A stretch of 64,000 nucleotides of DNA from Acanthococcus lagerstroemiae (lineage: Eukaryota > Arthropoda > Insecta > Hemiptera > Eriococcidae): NCBI GenBank assembly GCA_031841125.1, contig CM063109.1, forward strand, positions 64,920,914 to 64,984,913, in the 5' to 3' direction. Below, piece after piece: positions 34,201-46,200 of this stretch. Under the pieces are notes generated by a model. It did no database searches. It was not told the DNA's origin and saw only the letters and a program-made list of their open reading frames with translations. The translations under genes were made by a program, and so were the position numbers. The stretch's first letter is position 1. The number at the start of each line of letters is the position of its first letter.

Positions 34201-37200
34201 TGAGGTTTAAACTACATTTTCTTTACCTGAGAATCTAGATTTCGTATTTCCCTCAAAACTTTTTCAGTCTTCTGCAGCAAGTAGAGGCGAGACCTCAAAT
34301 CCCAGCCGAGGAAACCGAGTTGGGACAGCAATAACCGGGAGTACTGAAACGAAGACGGCACATCCTTATGCTTCGGTCGACATTCCAGCGGTCTGTAACA
34401 GAGACCATAATGATTACAACGTTCGCATGCACAATTCAACCTTCCTGGTCTGAGCTTTGGTTCTAGCCAGCCACTTACGGCGACAAATTGGCTGCGTGAG
34501 ACAGATAATCGTTCTCCACGCATTTCTGGCTCAAAATCGTGCTTATCGTTTCTTGCTCCACCTCCGGATTCAAGGGTGAATTCACCGAGGGTACATTACG
34601 AGACGTTTCCGAATCTTCCAAGCATTCCGGGCTACTGTATCCGATATACTGCAGCAACTGAAACACCACAAGAAATGATCACGAAACGCCGATACGATCA
34701 AACTCGTAACTGCACTTATTGCGGCTTGGTAGCAAACAAGATCAAATCCTTAAGGCGGCTATACACTTAGCGTATTTCGTATTTCGTGACTTTTCACGAA
34801 CTATTTCACGAAAAAAATGATGAGACGCGAACCAATCACTATACACTTCTCCCAATATCAGCTGTTTCGTGTTTCGTCTGTTCATCTCATCCTGTTCGCG
34901 AGAATCTGAAAATCTCGGCGCGAAAAGACGCGAAAATGAAAAAATATTCAATCTAGCTCCTCTCACCAGTGTAAAAATTTTTTTGAGAAAGTCGTAATGA
35001 AACGAAAATTTGAAAACCAACAAATTCATTTTCTGGAACATCCTGCCATCGGGTTGTTCTTCGGCTCCTCTCTCCCTCACAAATGCAGATAAGGGTGAAT
35101 GAATGAGATTTCCGAGGTTTTGGCGACAGAGTAACTAATCCACAAAATTTGAAACAAATCTAAAGACCGCATAGTAATTATTATCGCGTTACGAAAGAGA
35201 CTATTATTTTCAGATGTATGAACTTATATTGTATCTATCGATACTCTTAAATTGAAGCCTCCTCCGCCTCCCCTGATACCATAATTTTCCAGCTCCTAAC
35301 CCCCTTTGTACTTTCATAACATTTGGCGTTAGATATGCTGCAGATTTCTCACCTGGGTTCCAGAATTCATTTTAATAGTTATTTTCCCTCTCTCCAAACC
35401 ATTCAGGCTCCACGAAAGAGGGGCTAATTCCAGTTACTCTAATTTTCCTCAAGTTCCAAATTCTTTACGAGATTCTAAAGTAAATTTTTTGGACAGGATA
35501 GTCAACCAAGCTCTGAGACGCTGATTTCGAATATCGCCTCTGATTTTTATCCGACCCTTTCCAGAGCCCTGTCGTAATACGAATTAAGCTTCTCCGAAAA
35601 CAAATTGCACGAAGTATCGAAACAGGGGTAATTTTGTATCGCTGATTTCGAATATCGCTTCTGATTTTTAATCTGGACCAAATTCAAGCGCCTGTGCTTA
35701 TTTCAATTGAGAAATTTTTACGACGTTATTTTCTATGAGCAAAACTTTGATAAATAAAACTGCATTTTTACCCCATTCCGTGGCTTTAATTTAAAAGAGG
35801 GTGAATTCCGAGTCTATTATTGTTTGTCCTACGCTCTTGCTACCACATTGGTCGCACCAGGAGGGATAGGATTCAAAAATTACCCCTAAAGTCGAATACA
35901 GCGACCTCAGAAACCTGTAAACCAATTTTCGAATTTTCGAATTCTATTCTTTCGGCATTAAGTCACACGAAAAGGAAAATAAAAAAATATAAAAATAAAA
36001 ATCTATGAAGTTGTTAATTCATTGATATCGCACCATGCTGCACCCCATAGAACGCGTTTTCATATTTCCATCTTTAAATTTTTTTTTCGTTTTCATTTTT
36101 GATATTCGAGAATTTTGAAAATTTCTCCATACGATAGGACATCAGGCACTTTTTTCGGCGAAACATGTCGCGAGACTGTCGAAGGGTGAAGCTTGTTCAT
36201 CATTTCGAAGGAAGAGCCGTGTGAAGGCTGTTTTCTTCTCCTTTTCCTCAGAATTCTGTGATACGTGAAGATCTTTTGAAAATCCTGGAATATACGCCAT
36301 AGCTCTTTCAAGTTACAATTTGCTGATTTTTAAATTTGTAAATTACCATGATTGAAAATAAATGACTTTAAATGACTTAAATGACCTTCCTTCAAAATAA
36401 ATGACTTTAAATGACCGTTAGACACCCTGAAAATGTGTCACAGTTTTTGTTTTTGTTTTTATTTCTTTTTTACAATTTTTTTTTTCGTGTTCTTTAATTA
36501 ATATCAAATGAAAAAACTGTAATACACTGTACTTTGTTCTCTCCTAATCTGGTTAGTTTTGCCGTAGGAGGAGCCATTAATATTGAATTAAAAAAAAAAT
36601 AAATAAATATTTAGGTTTAAAAAATCACGAACAAAGATCACCGAACGATCATCAGATGTTCTTGGGATGAGTGATCTACATGATCGTAACTTTTTTCCGA
36701 CGTTTAAAATGATCTAAAATCCGAGAGATCGCGAAATTGGACGACATGGTGATTCAAACATTAAAATGATTACAAGATGATTTCCTTTCTAGATTTTTTT
36801 CTTCAGAATAATCTTTTTACCTCAATCAATAACTTTTTTTCAATTTTTTAAATAATCTACCGACCATCACTGGATTCTTAATCTTGCCTATCCCTGAACG
36901 CAGCACAGAGGACGCAGCTCACACGAAGATCTCCACAGAATACGTCTTTCCTGCAGCTATACACCGGGCTCAGCTATTAACTTACATCATCCAGATTGTC
37001 GAGATCGGGGGCGGAATTCTCAGCGGTGGGCAGAATATGCGGCTGTCTGTGCCTGATCGTGTGCTGTAACGGCGAACTAGCGATGTACGATACGAACGCC
37101 GCATCCTCGGCCGGAGACTTCTTCTTGGCGTTCAGCAATAATATCCTCTCGTCTTCGTCTTCAACTACAGAACAGGTCAAACATTATCAATCCATTTAAC

Positions 37201-40200
37201 ACTTTCGGTTCCACGAACGGGGAAAATCTTTTGGAAACCAAATCTGTAGTGAGACTTGTTTAGTAGGCCTCCAAGAACACAAAACTTGTTAGAATGGATT
37301 TGTTTGAACTCCCAACTCCCTAGTGGATGGGACAATACATCCTACTGGGATTATTCGCAGGAATACTGGCATTTGGACATTCCTGTAGGTGAGCTAGTGT
37401 TGTGGACGAAAATTGATCAGTGTATTTTTACCATAAAAACATGTACAAGTAAAATGAGCTCTAGCATCTTCAATATTGTTTTTTATGGAAAATTTGAGAA
37501 AACTGAAGTGTCAGCCCTTATAATTTCCTTTCAGATGAGCCCAACTTCAATTTTTTTTTTGCACAACGTTTTTGCTGCTGATCATCTTTTCGTCCAAATA
37601 CACCAATCAGCGCGCCGCATTTCATTAGACCGCTAGAGAGCGACTCTTCAGCGTCCAAACGCAAATACTGTCCTACTGGTAGTGAAAAACACGAAAGCAC
37701 AAATACAGCGGCTGATAGCCACTCTGCGGCCCGCTACAGCGGAAAAGTAAAACCAGGATGTTATTCTGTATCTCAAATACTCCCAGTGGGACAGTTTAAA
37801 CAGATTGTAACACTGTTAGCGATCCCAACAGGATTTTTTGAAAATCTTCGGGACATTTGGTTCAGCCAGAACTGAAAGGGTGAACACTTTTCATTCATTT
37901 CCAGCGAAAATCAAACCGGACTACTCACCCGCTGTGCGCTGCTCGGGCGTGCAAAACAAAATCGAAGCGTCCCAGCAAAACCGTCCGTTCAGCGATCGCA
38001 GCAGAATGCGAACTTGAGACGACGCGGTGACCAGGCCAGCGGTGATACCTCCGCCGGGTACCTCCAACGCCGGTAGTTCCAGCAGGGACAGTATCAGGTT
38101 GTTAGTGCTCACGAACATCTGGAAATTGGGCAGATATTGAACCAAAGTATCGAGGCTACAACAAAATGTTACCCAAATTTCGAGAAGTACTTTACCAGCA
38201 GATTCGGTAACGAGAAAATTTCCAAATTCAGTTGATCGTTGGTCAAACTCGGATTGTCGTCTTGTTCGGTGACGAGAGAGGATAATCGGGCAGCTCCAGG
38301 AATGATGGGGAACTGTCCCAAATTACTCAATAAATGGGCTGATACCTAAAACATAGAAATTTTCAGTCAGTACCTAATACGGGGATCAGCAAAATTGATC
38401 GCGAAGAATTCGCCGCGAGAAAATTGGTCGGTGGAAAATAGGCACCATATGAAAATTGGTCGTGATAAAATTGACCGTCTATGTTGAAATGATGTCCACA
38501 AGAGGTAGACATGAGCATAAGATAACGCATAAAGTGATCTCGGTGTTTCAAAATTACCCTCCAGATACCCACCTAAATAGGTGTTTGCCCTCCAGAAGCC
38601 CCACACAGATCGTTGAAAAAGACAATTCATTTTTCCATATAATGTTATTAGCACAGGTCTTGTGTGGGAACGTGTAGATATTTTGTTCAATTTTTGATCA
38701 TTAACCCCTAATTAGAAAACTGTGTTACCAGACTGGGGCAAGAAATCAAAATTTTCACATAATGCAATATGGATGTCGCTCTATACATTTAAAATGCTAC
38801 TGAATTTATTTCTGGTAACGATTTGCATCTAATTTGCAAATTGCGATGCATGTAAGGGAGTCAGGTTCAGAATTTTCACAAAATGCACGACGGATGTGTC
38901 AGGCACGTAGCCAAGCCATCTGCATAGGGGGTGTTGACTGTTTACCAGGGGGGGGGGCGAAGATGCGAATGCCTTCAAGGCACCTGAAAAACTGGATGTA
39001 AAATATATAAAAATTAGCAATTTTTCGCCTTTAAAACACGTTTTTGATACTTACATGGCTTTGGTGTGGCATGTAAACGAAAAAACGTTACTTTTTGAAT
39101 GTTACTTTGGAGCGTCACGAAAAAAACAGCTGATCGAGAGCGCTCTCCCAAAACCGATTCAGTGGTTGACATTTCCATGGACATTTTTTTTCCAGCCATG
39201 CGGGTATACTTGAGTGAAAACCGTAACGCTCCCCCCACATAAATTCAGTGGTTGACATTTCCGTGGAAATTCATTTTTTTCTTCCAGCTATGTGCTCATT
39301 GATCTTGATCTTTGCTGCGCCCTGCGCGACTACAGTTGGACGCTGTTAAGCGTAAGGGAACCAACCGACATTTGTAAACAAAATGAGTTATTAGTATCGT
39401 TGGAAAGAGCGTAAAAAGTAGAATTTTCAAAATTGGCCTCCCGATTCAAAAATGTGTACTCACGTTGAAAAAAGCTTATCAGTAAACGCTATGTCATATA
39501 GTTTCTACACAGTTCTAGAACTTCGAATCACGTGTTCTCGAAAAACAGATTCTGCTGGTTGGTTCCCTTACGCTTGACAGCGTCCAGTTCTTCTTTTCTC
39601 ATTTCCAGCTCAGTTAGGCTCGCAGTTCTTTTGCTCTTCATGGTGACAATTCAGTTCAGTGGTTGACATTTCCATTTTTTTCCAGCCATGGATATATTTG
39701 AGCAAAAACTGTAACGCTCCGCCGACACGAATTCAGTTCTACGCCCTGCACGACAACAGTCTACAGCCGTGTTGTTAATAGAAATTTCCGTGGAAAATTT
39801 TTTTTATTGGGGTACAAAAGCATATAAAATGTTACACTACACGAGGAAGTTGGGGATAATTATAATCAATTACTGAGAAGTCGATATTAAAATCGAGACA
39901 TGAAAATGCTCTCCAGTGGTTGCAGATCCGTCTACGACATGTTATGAATTTATTATTAATTTTCCAAGTTGAAAACTGTGACACCACGCGTAGGAGAGCC
40001 AAGACCCAAAATGTTCCAAAAACTACAATATAGGTATCAAAAATGGAGTTTATAGGGCTGCTGGGTTAGGTTTTCACATTATTCTTACTTTTTTTTTTTT
40101 TTCAATTACAAGGGTTGTTCAAAAAGTAAGGTAACAAGGCCAATTAAAAAATTATAACGAATTAGAAAAATTTGTTTTAATAAAATAGGTTTAGGTGTAT

Positions 40201-43200
40201 CCATGTATTACTTCTCGACATAATTTCTCAGTCGATCCAAGCATTTGTCCGACCGGTGAATTATTTTGTCAATACCACTGGCATACCACTTCGTCGCCAT
40301 TGAATTGAACCAACTTGACACATCCTCGATCAGCTCATTGTCGTTGTCAAATCTTCTTCTGGACAAATACTGTTTCAGATGCAAAAAAAGATGAAAATCG
40401 CTGGATGTTGAATCGGGGGAGTGGGGCGGGTGTTCCGGAACTTCCCATCCGAATTCCTGCAGGAAAGTCTTCGGTACATTCGCAGGTGTTCTGCTTATTA
40501 AATATTTACTTCATAGAAACGGCCAATGCGGGACGGTGCTGTGGTAGTTTGAAATAGTGGAAACGAGCCATATACAAAATGAATATCGCGGTTTGTTGAC
40601 GCGAGGAGTGATTTTCCTTTAAGATGATGCGACCCCTCACACTGCGAATGTAACGAAGAGTTGGCTGCAGGAATTCGGATGGGAAGTTTCGGAACACCCG
40701 CCTCACCCCCCGATTCAACACCTAACGATTTTCATTTTTTTTTTTTTTGCATCTGAAACAGTATTTGTCCAGAAGAAGATTCGACAACGACGATGAGCTG
40801 ATCGAGGATGTGTTAAGTTGGTTTAGTTCAATGGCGGCGAAGTGGTATGCCAGTCGTATAGACAAACTAATTCACCGGTCGGACAAATGCTTGAATCGAC
40901 TGAGAAATTATGTCGAGAAGTAGTACATGGATACACCTAAACCTATTTTATTAGAACAAATTTTTCTAATTCGTTGTAATTTTTTTTATTGGCCTTGTTA
41001 CCTTACTTTTTGAACGACCCTCCCATTTATTTATTGAGATATTTTACATTTTATACTTACCTACTATACTGTTATTATTTATCATTAAGGGTCGTAATTG
41101 ACAGAGTGCACTAATAAGGTTCACAATTTTCGAATTTCACAATTTCTCAGATTCATCAGTTACAGAATTCATGATTCTGGGAATTCACATAATCACTATT
41201 AGAAATCACAGACAACAAAGTTAAAATTTTTAGATTTCTTAATTTCCGCTGGCAGGGTTTACTATTCAAAGAATTCACCATCTGGAGGCTTTTAAGTCCA
41301 CTGAGAAGCTAAAATCGTTGTTTCTTTCTAATAGATTTTCGATTTCAGCTCCAGATAAAAATTTCATTTTCCTCTTTCCTAAACAGTTTATAATTTTGGG
41401 CTTATGATCTTTTTAATAGTCAGTTTCCAATCATCATTACCGAGATTCAGTAACAATGTTTGACGTTACAATCATAATTACCTTAAAATTCTCTAGTTTA
41501 TTTCGAAAAATTTTCGCTCTAGCAGTAATTTTAACTTCATTTTCATAAAACAGTTCTCTAATATCGGCGATTTAAAAAGAAAAACCACTCAATTTCTGAC
41601 GTTTTCTTCCGTGAAAATCTTACTTTGCCCCCCCCCCTTGGGAAAATCCTGGCTACGCCACTGATTGAATTTAGTCTCAATTCATAATCAAAACTGGTGA
41701 TTCAACGTACTGACAACCCATTGGAAAAAAAGTTTTAATACATCACATGAAAAAAGATGAACACTTTTGCAAGGATACAAATTTTTGAACTTTTGGAAGT
41801 AAAAAAAAATGTCTATTACTGTGGACTTATCAAGTTATCAGGATTTCTCAAACAGCCATTCAGGCATTTAGCCATCGATATTCAATGTGAACTGGATCGC
41901 GAGTCTACCACTGTGTTCGTGAATTATTGTAATAAGACACAAGAAAACGGCTCAGTGTGTCTGAAACTGCTGGATAGTCATGGACACTCGGGCCCTTTTC
42001 TTGTGACCCGTAACATATAAAGAACGACAAACACACGATTCGTCTATCTTTCAAAGCAAAATCAGTGTTGCCAAGTTTATAAACATTAAAATGTAGTGGA
42101 AAGAAAAGTTTTGAACAAAATTAGCGAGAAAAATATAAATAATTCGCTATTTTTACTCACGAAATTTTGCCCGGGAGGTGCTCAGCACCCCTATGGCTAC
42201 GAGCTTGCGGATGTTGTTTCATGGGCGTTTTACAGATAGTTTCACCCAACTTCAGAACTGTGGGATGTAAAGGTAAGAAGAGGGGGTCGCGGATTAAATG
42301 TATCAGTAAATTTCACAGGTTTCGAAGGTCGCTCGACTCAATTTTGATAACAACTTGACTCAATTCTGAACACTGAATCATCCGGGTGGGAAATCAAGCT
42401 AAAATTTGGGGAATTCGAAAAATACAACATGGACATCATGTTGCGGGTTCTCAGGTTCATACTGCTCATAAACGGTCAATTTTCTAACGATCAATTCACC
42501 TAGGTGCCCAATTTATTTTAAAATTCATTTTACAGCACACTGGTTAGTAAAATCGCTTATATTTAACTCTTGTCGGACTCTACTCCCCCAGTATCGGCCC
42601 ATTTCTGGGCAAATGCATCTACACATCCCTTCCATCTTTCTCTCGTGCTTCTCTTTCCAAAGTTGGTCGCCACTCCTAAACTATCTCGTCTCTCTATCTT
42701 GTTTGTGATCTTCCCCTGCTGCGTTTCCCTTCCCTTGGTACCCAGTTCAAAACTATCCTCCCCCATCTGTCCTCTTACCTAATTACATGTCCCGCATATT
42801 TTGATTTCAACTTTTTGATCGTGTATCCTAATGCCTTTTGGCCCTGATTTTTCCCTGATTTCCGTGTTTTTGATTTTATCCAGTTTTTTTTTTTTTTTTT
42901 TATTCCTGAAATACTTCTTTCCATTGCTCTTTGAAAGGATTGAATTTTTTCTACACTGGCTTTTGTTGCCGCTCATGTTTGACATCCGTATGTTAGTGAG
43001 GTGCCCAATTTACCGACGGTCAATTTTCTTGCGGTCAATTTGCCGCGAGTAATTTTCATGAACCCCCTAATACGATCGTATAAATCGATTATAACTAATA
43101 CACGAAGATCATAACAATTCAACTGTAGGCTAGAGACAACTATCCAACTCACCATTTTTGCTGCGAGTTGCAACGAATGCCTCGTGCTATTCAGGTGCGT

Positions 43201-46200
43201 AGGTGCGGCGCTAATATCGGCGAACGAACGCGTCTCATACTCGTCTGGTTTCAGATTATCCAGTATGATGGTGGAGTTGAACTCCTTCAACAGTTCCGGA
43301 TTAAAATGGCCTCCGACACTAGCGCACTTCTGACGACCACCGTTAGATATCTCCTCTAACACCTGAATCAAATCTGGTTATAATTTCATTAAGATCGACG
43401 AAACGATTTTTAAGACGAACGCAGTACGTACTCTGAACACAGAAAACAACAAGCAATCGAACTGATTATTTTCGGAGCGTATTTGCAACAAGACACTCGT
43501 GGGCACGCACATCGTCCATTCGGCCATACACAGTAACAAGGAAGTCAGCAACCGCTTTTTTCCATCTTCGATAGGCATCATGGAGCTTAAGGTGTTGGCC
43601 AACACCTGGAAATGAAAGTCGGTATGTACCAGGCTCGACTGATACGTCTCTAACGAAATCGATCAACAATACGCACTTCGATCGTTCTTGAGGGCAGCTC
43701 TGGATACCATTCCATTAGAATACTGGTGTAGTCGCAAATGAGAAGCAAAACATCGCAGGCAACTTGGGCAACCACTTCGTGATTAAACTGAAAAACCCCA
43801 TCAACTGCATTTAGTTTACTTTCATCGACAAAGTAGCATAAACGTGCATCAAACTGTCAGTACACATGGAGAACGTTCTTTGCTGGGATCCGGAGATTGG
43901 AGCCCATTTTTCACGAGAACCGGAACTTTAAAAATATTATTTGTTGAAACCGAGCACGAAAAAACATTTGCTAAAGCCAGAGCCGATTTTTAGAACTAGT
44001 CTAGAGCTGGAGCAAAACCCGCAGTTTTAATGAAGCTGGAGCCATAAGAAATTTTTCGCCGAAGCTGAAGTCATAGCCCGATGACAATAATTAGTTTCCA
44101 GAGCCGGGGCTGAGACCGGACTGGAGTTAAATGCAGCAGAGGTGCTCTCCTGTTTCGGGATATCCCAACCGCGACGAGGAACCTCCTAGGTGCAGGAACC
44201 CCGTCATCAGTGGAATACAAAGACGCGATGATTCCTACGAGGAGGGAGATGAAGTCTCTCGGCGTGATGTTGAACGCCGAGGGAAACTGGCTGCCCCACC
44301 TGTGGTACATTCGTAAACAGTGCGAGAAAGTAGAGCCCGTGTTGACAAACCTGTGTCAACGAACCTTCGGACAACGAGGTACACGAGCTTCATCATCAAG
44401 CAGAAGTAAACAAGATTAAGAGAAGATGCGATATCCCACGCAGCCGGCTGTACCATAGCGTCAACACAGAAGAGGTAACCGAGATTAACGCAACAACTCC
44501 CCTGGACCAGCTGATCATCGAGAGATCAGTGAAATATCTGGTCAAGAGCGGGTTCAGGGTCGACGACTGGAGACACCTCCATCGTGCTGATACCTCCTCC
44601 AGAAAGTGCCAAAGTCAGATCCACCAGGCGATCGTCGACGAGTGGAACCATGGATGGTGAGTCAACACAACGGTGGCGCCGTGCCAGCGGTTGGAGCAAC
44701 AACAAGAATTATAAATGGAGTTTTTCCTAGCTCAGGCGGTTTCGGGCCACGGATGCTTCGCATCATGTTTGCATACCCGAAACCGCCAGGACAGCGACCT
44801 GTGCCTTTGCGGTGACCTGGAGACACCTCGGCACGTGTTCCGAGAGTGTGCCCGGTGGGTTGACGAGAGGTCGGACGTCTGGACAAGACTGAGCTGTGAA
44901 CACCTGCGCTATATGCGAGGCGTCGGGAAGAGCCTGTGGAGGCTCGGGAACCCAGTATATCCCACGGCCGAGGTCGAAGACCGGAAAAGGGTGGGGCAAC
45001 CCGAAGAAACGGAAAGAGGCTGTTCCCCGCCGTCGCCGTCACAGCTGCAGCAGAAGATAAAGAGTACCGCTAACAAGGGCGGCGGGCTGCGAACCCAAGT
45101 AGGTAAGACCATAGTAAGTCGGGTCCTTAGTGAGACAAGGCACGAACGGGTCGCAGCCTCTAATATAGCTGTCGTCATCGCCGTCGTCAGTAATGAAGGA
45201 AGATACCAACACAACCTAAGTTAAGTTTAAACATAAGTTTGTGAGGCCCAGCTCCCCCATAAGGAGAGGTCCAGAACGGTCAAAAAGGCACTAAAAACGT
45301 ACTGTAAGATTGTAAGGCCCGCCTCCCCTCAAGAGCAGGTCCGGTTTGTCAGAAACAAACAAAATGCCAGTTTTAATGTGAGAGGTTCCCTGGTGAAAGC
45401 CGGGCAAAACACGGGACCCCATGTAAACAAAAACGTTATTAAAATTCAAGTTCATGAGAATATTCGTATATTAAACGGAGCCACTCGGCAGTTTCAGGAT
45501 TGACTGCCCCGTAGGGTAAAAAAAAGTTTCCGGAGCCGGAGCCCCTTAAAAAATTATTTACTAGAGTCAGAACTAATTTCAAGAATTTTAGCCAGAGCCG
45601 AAGTTGAATTCCAAATCGATTCGGAACCAGCTCGGAGCGTCTGCGGTTCTTTCTGATGGTGGCTCCGAGTCCCTGGTTCTTTAGAAACCCAATCAAGACA
45701 TCAGAAATACATTTATTTTCCAATCGTACAACTCCCAGCTCATCGCATCGAGTATCCTGAACGTATACCAAATTTTACGAGTTTACAAGTATGCTGAACT
45801 TGGTTCCGAGAGAATGGTCAAAATTCTAAAACTTTTGAGTATGAAAGATGTTAAAAAGATTACCTTTAGGGCAAGTAATAAAGTATTGAAAGCTTCCTTA
45901 ATATAGGCGTGTTTTGATCGCCTATGAAATTCTTGAATCAGGTAAATTCCTAGTCCGGAAAGAGCGATACATCTGGCAAGACCCGACGGTTCTTTTTTGG
46001 CCGCATGAAGAATGATCCTGAGAACCCTCATCTGTAACAAATAACAACATTTGAGTAATTTCTTAAAATTAGAATTAATTCCAAAAACGTTCATTTTCAA
46101 ACACAACAAGAGCACGAAGGTATGAGCACTAATTATTGTTTAATAAATACGAATAATCAAGTTTTCTTTTTTTAGGAGAGAGCAAGTCTAGTGAGAGCCA

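Larger units (their letters stand above)
29668..34226. other. RALGAPA intron of ~4.6 kb
   Basis: Contains a mariner-like fragment (29891-30560), a hAT-type MITE (30625-31075), a nested block with SINE and hAT element between inverted arms (32232-33605) and a LINE-tail copy (33675-33753). No exon seen. Confidence 0.7.
38900..41663. mobile_element. Possible composite bounded by hAT-like ends
   Basis: Left CAGGCACGTAGCCAAG and right CTGGCTACGCCACTG are imperfect inverted repeats of the CAGTGGCGTAGCCAG type; another such end is at 48217-48231. Poly-C/G runs lie just inside both ends. No 8-bp duplication is evident, so the boundaries are tentative. Nested inside are 39337-39586 and 40111-41023. 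Confidence 0.4.
38346..43152. other. RALGAPA intron of ~4.8 kb
   Basis: Carries a possible hAT-bounded block (38900-41663) with nested MITE and palindromic mariner, and an RTE-like LINE 3' fragment (42563-42985). A 41757-42020 frame of 87 codons has no recognisable domain. Confidence 0.65.

Noticed and set aside
34742..35080. 112-codon minus-strand frame
   Set aside because: It overlaps AT-rich intron sequence with repeated TTCGTGTTTCG/ACGAAAT words and has no protein similarity I recognise.
41757..42020. 87-codon frame as a gene in the RALGAPA intron
   Set aside because: No recognisable domain, splice context or repeat match; left as unassigned.
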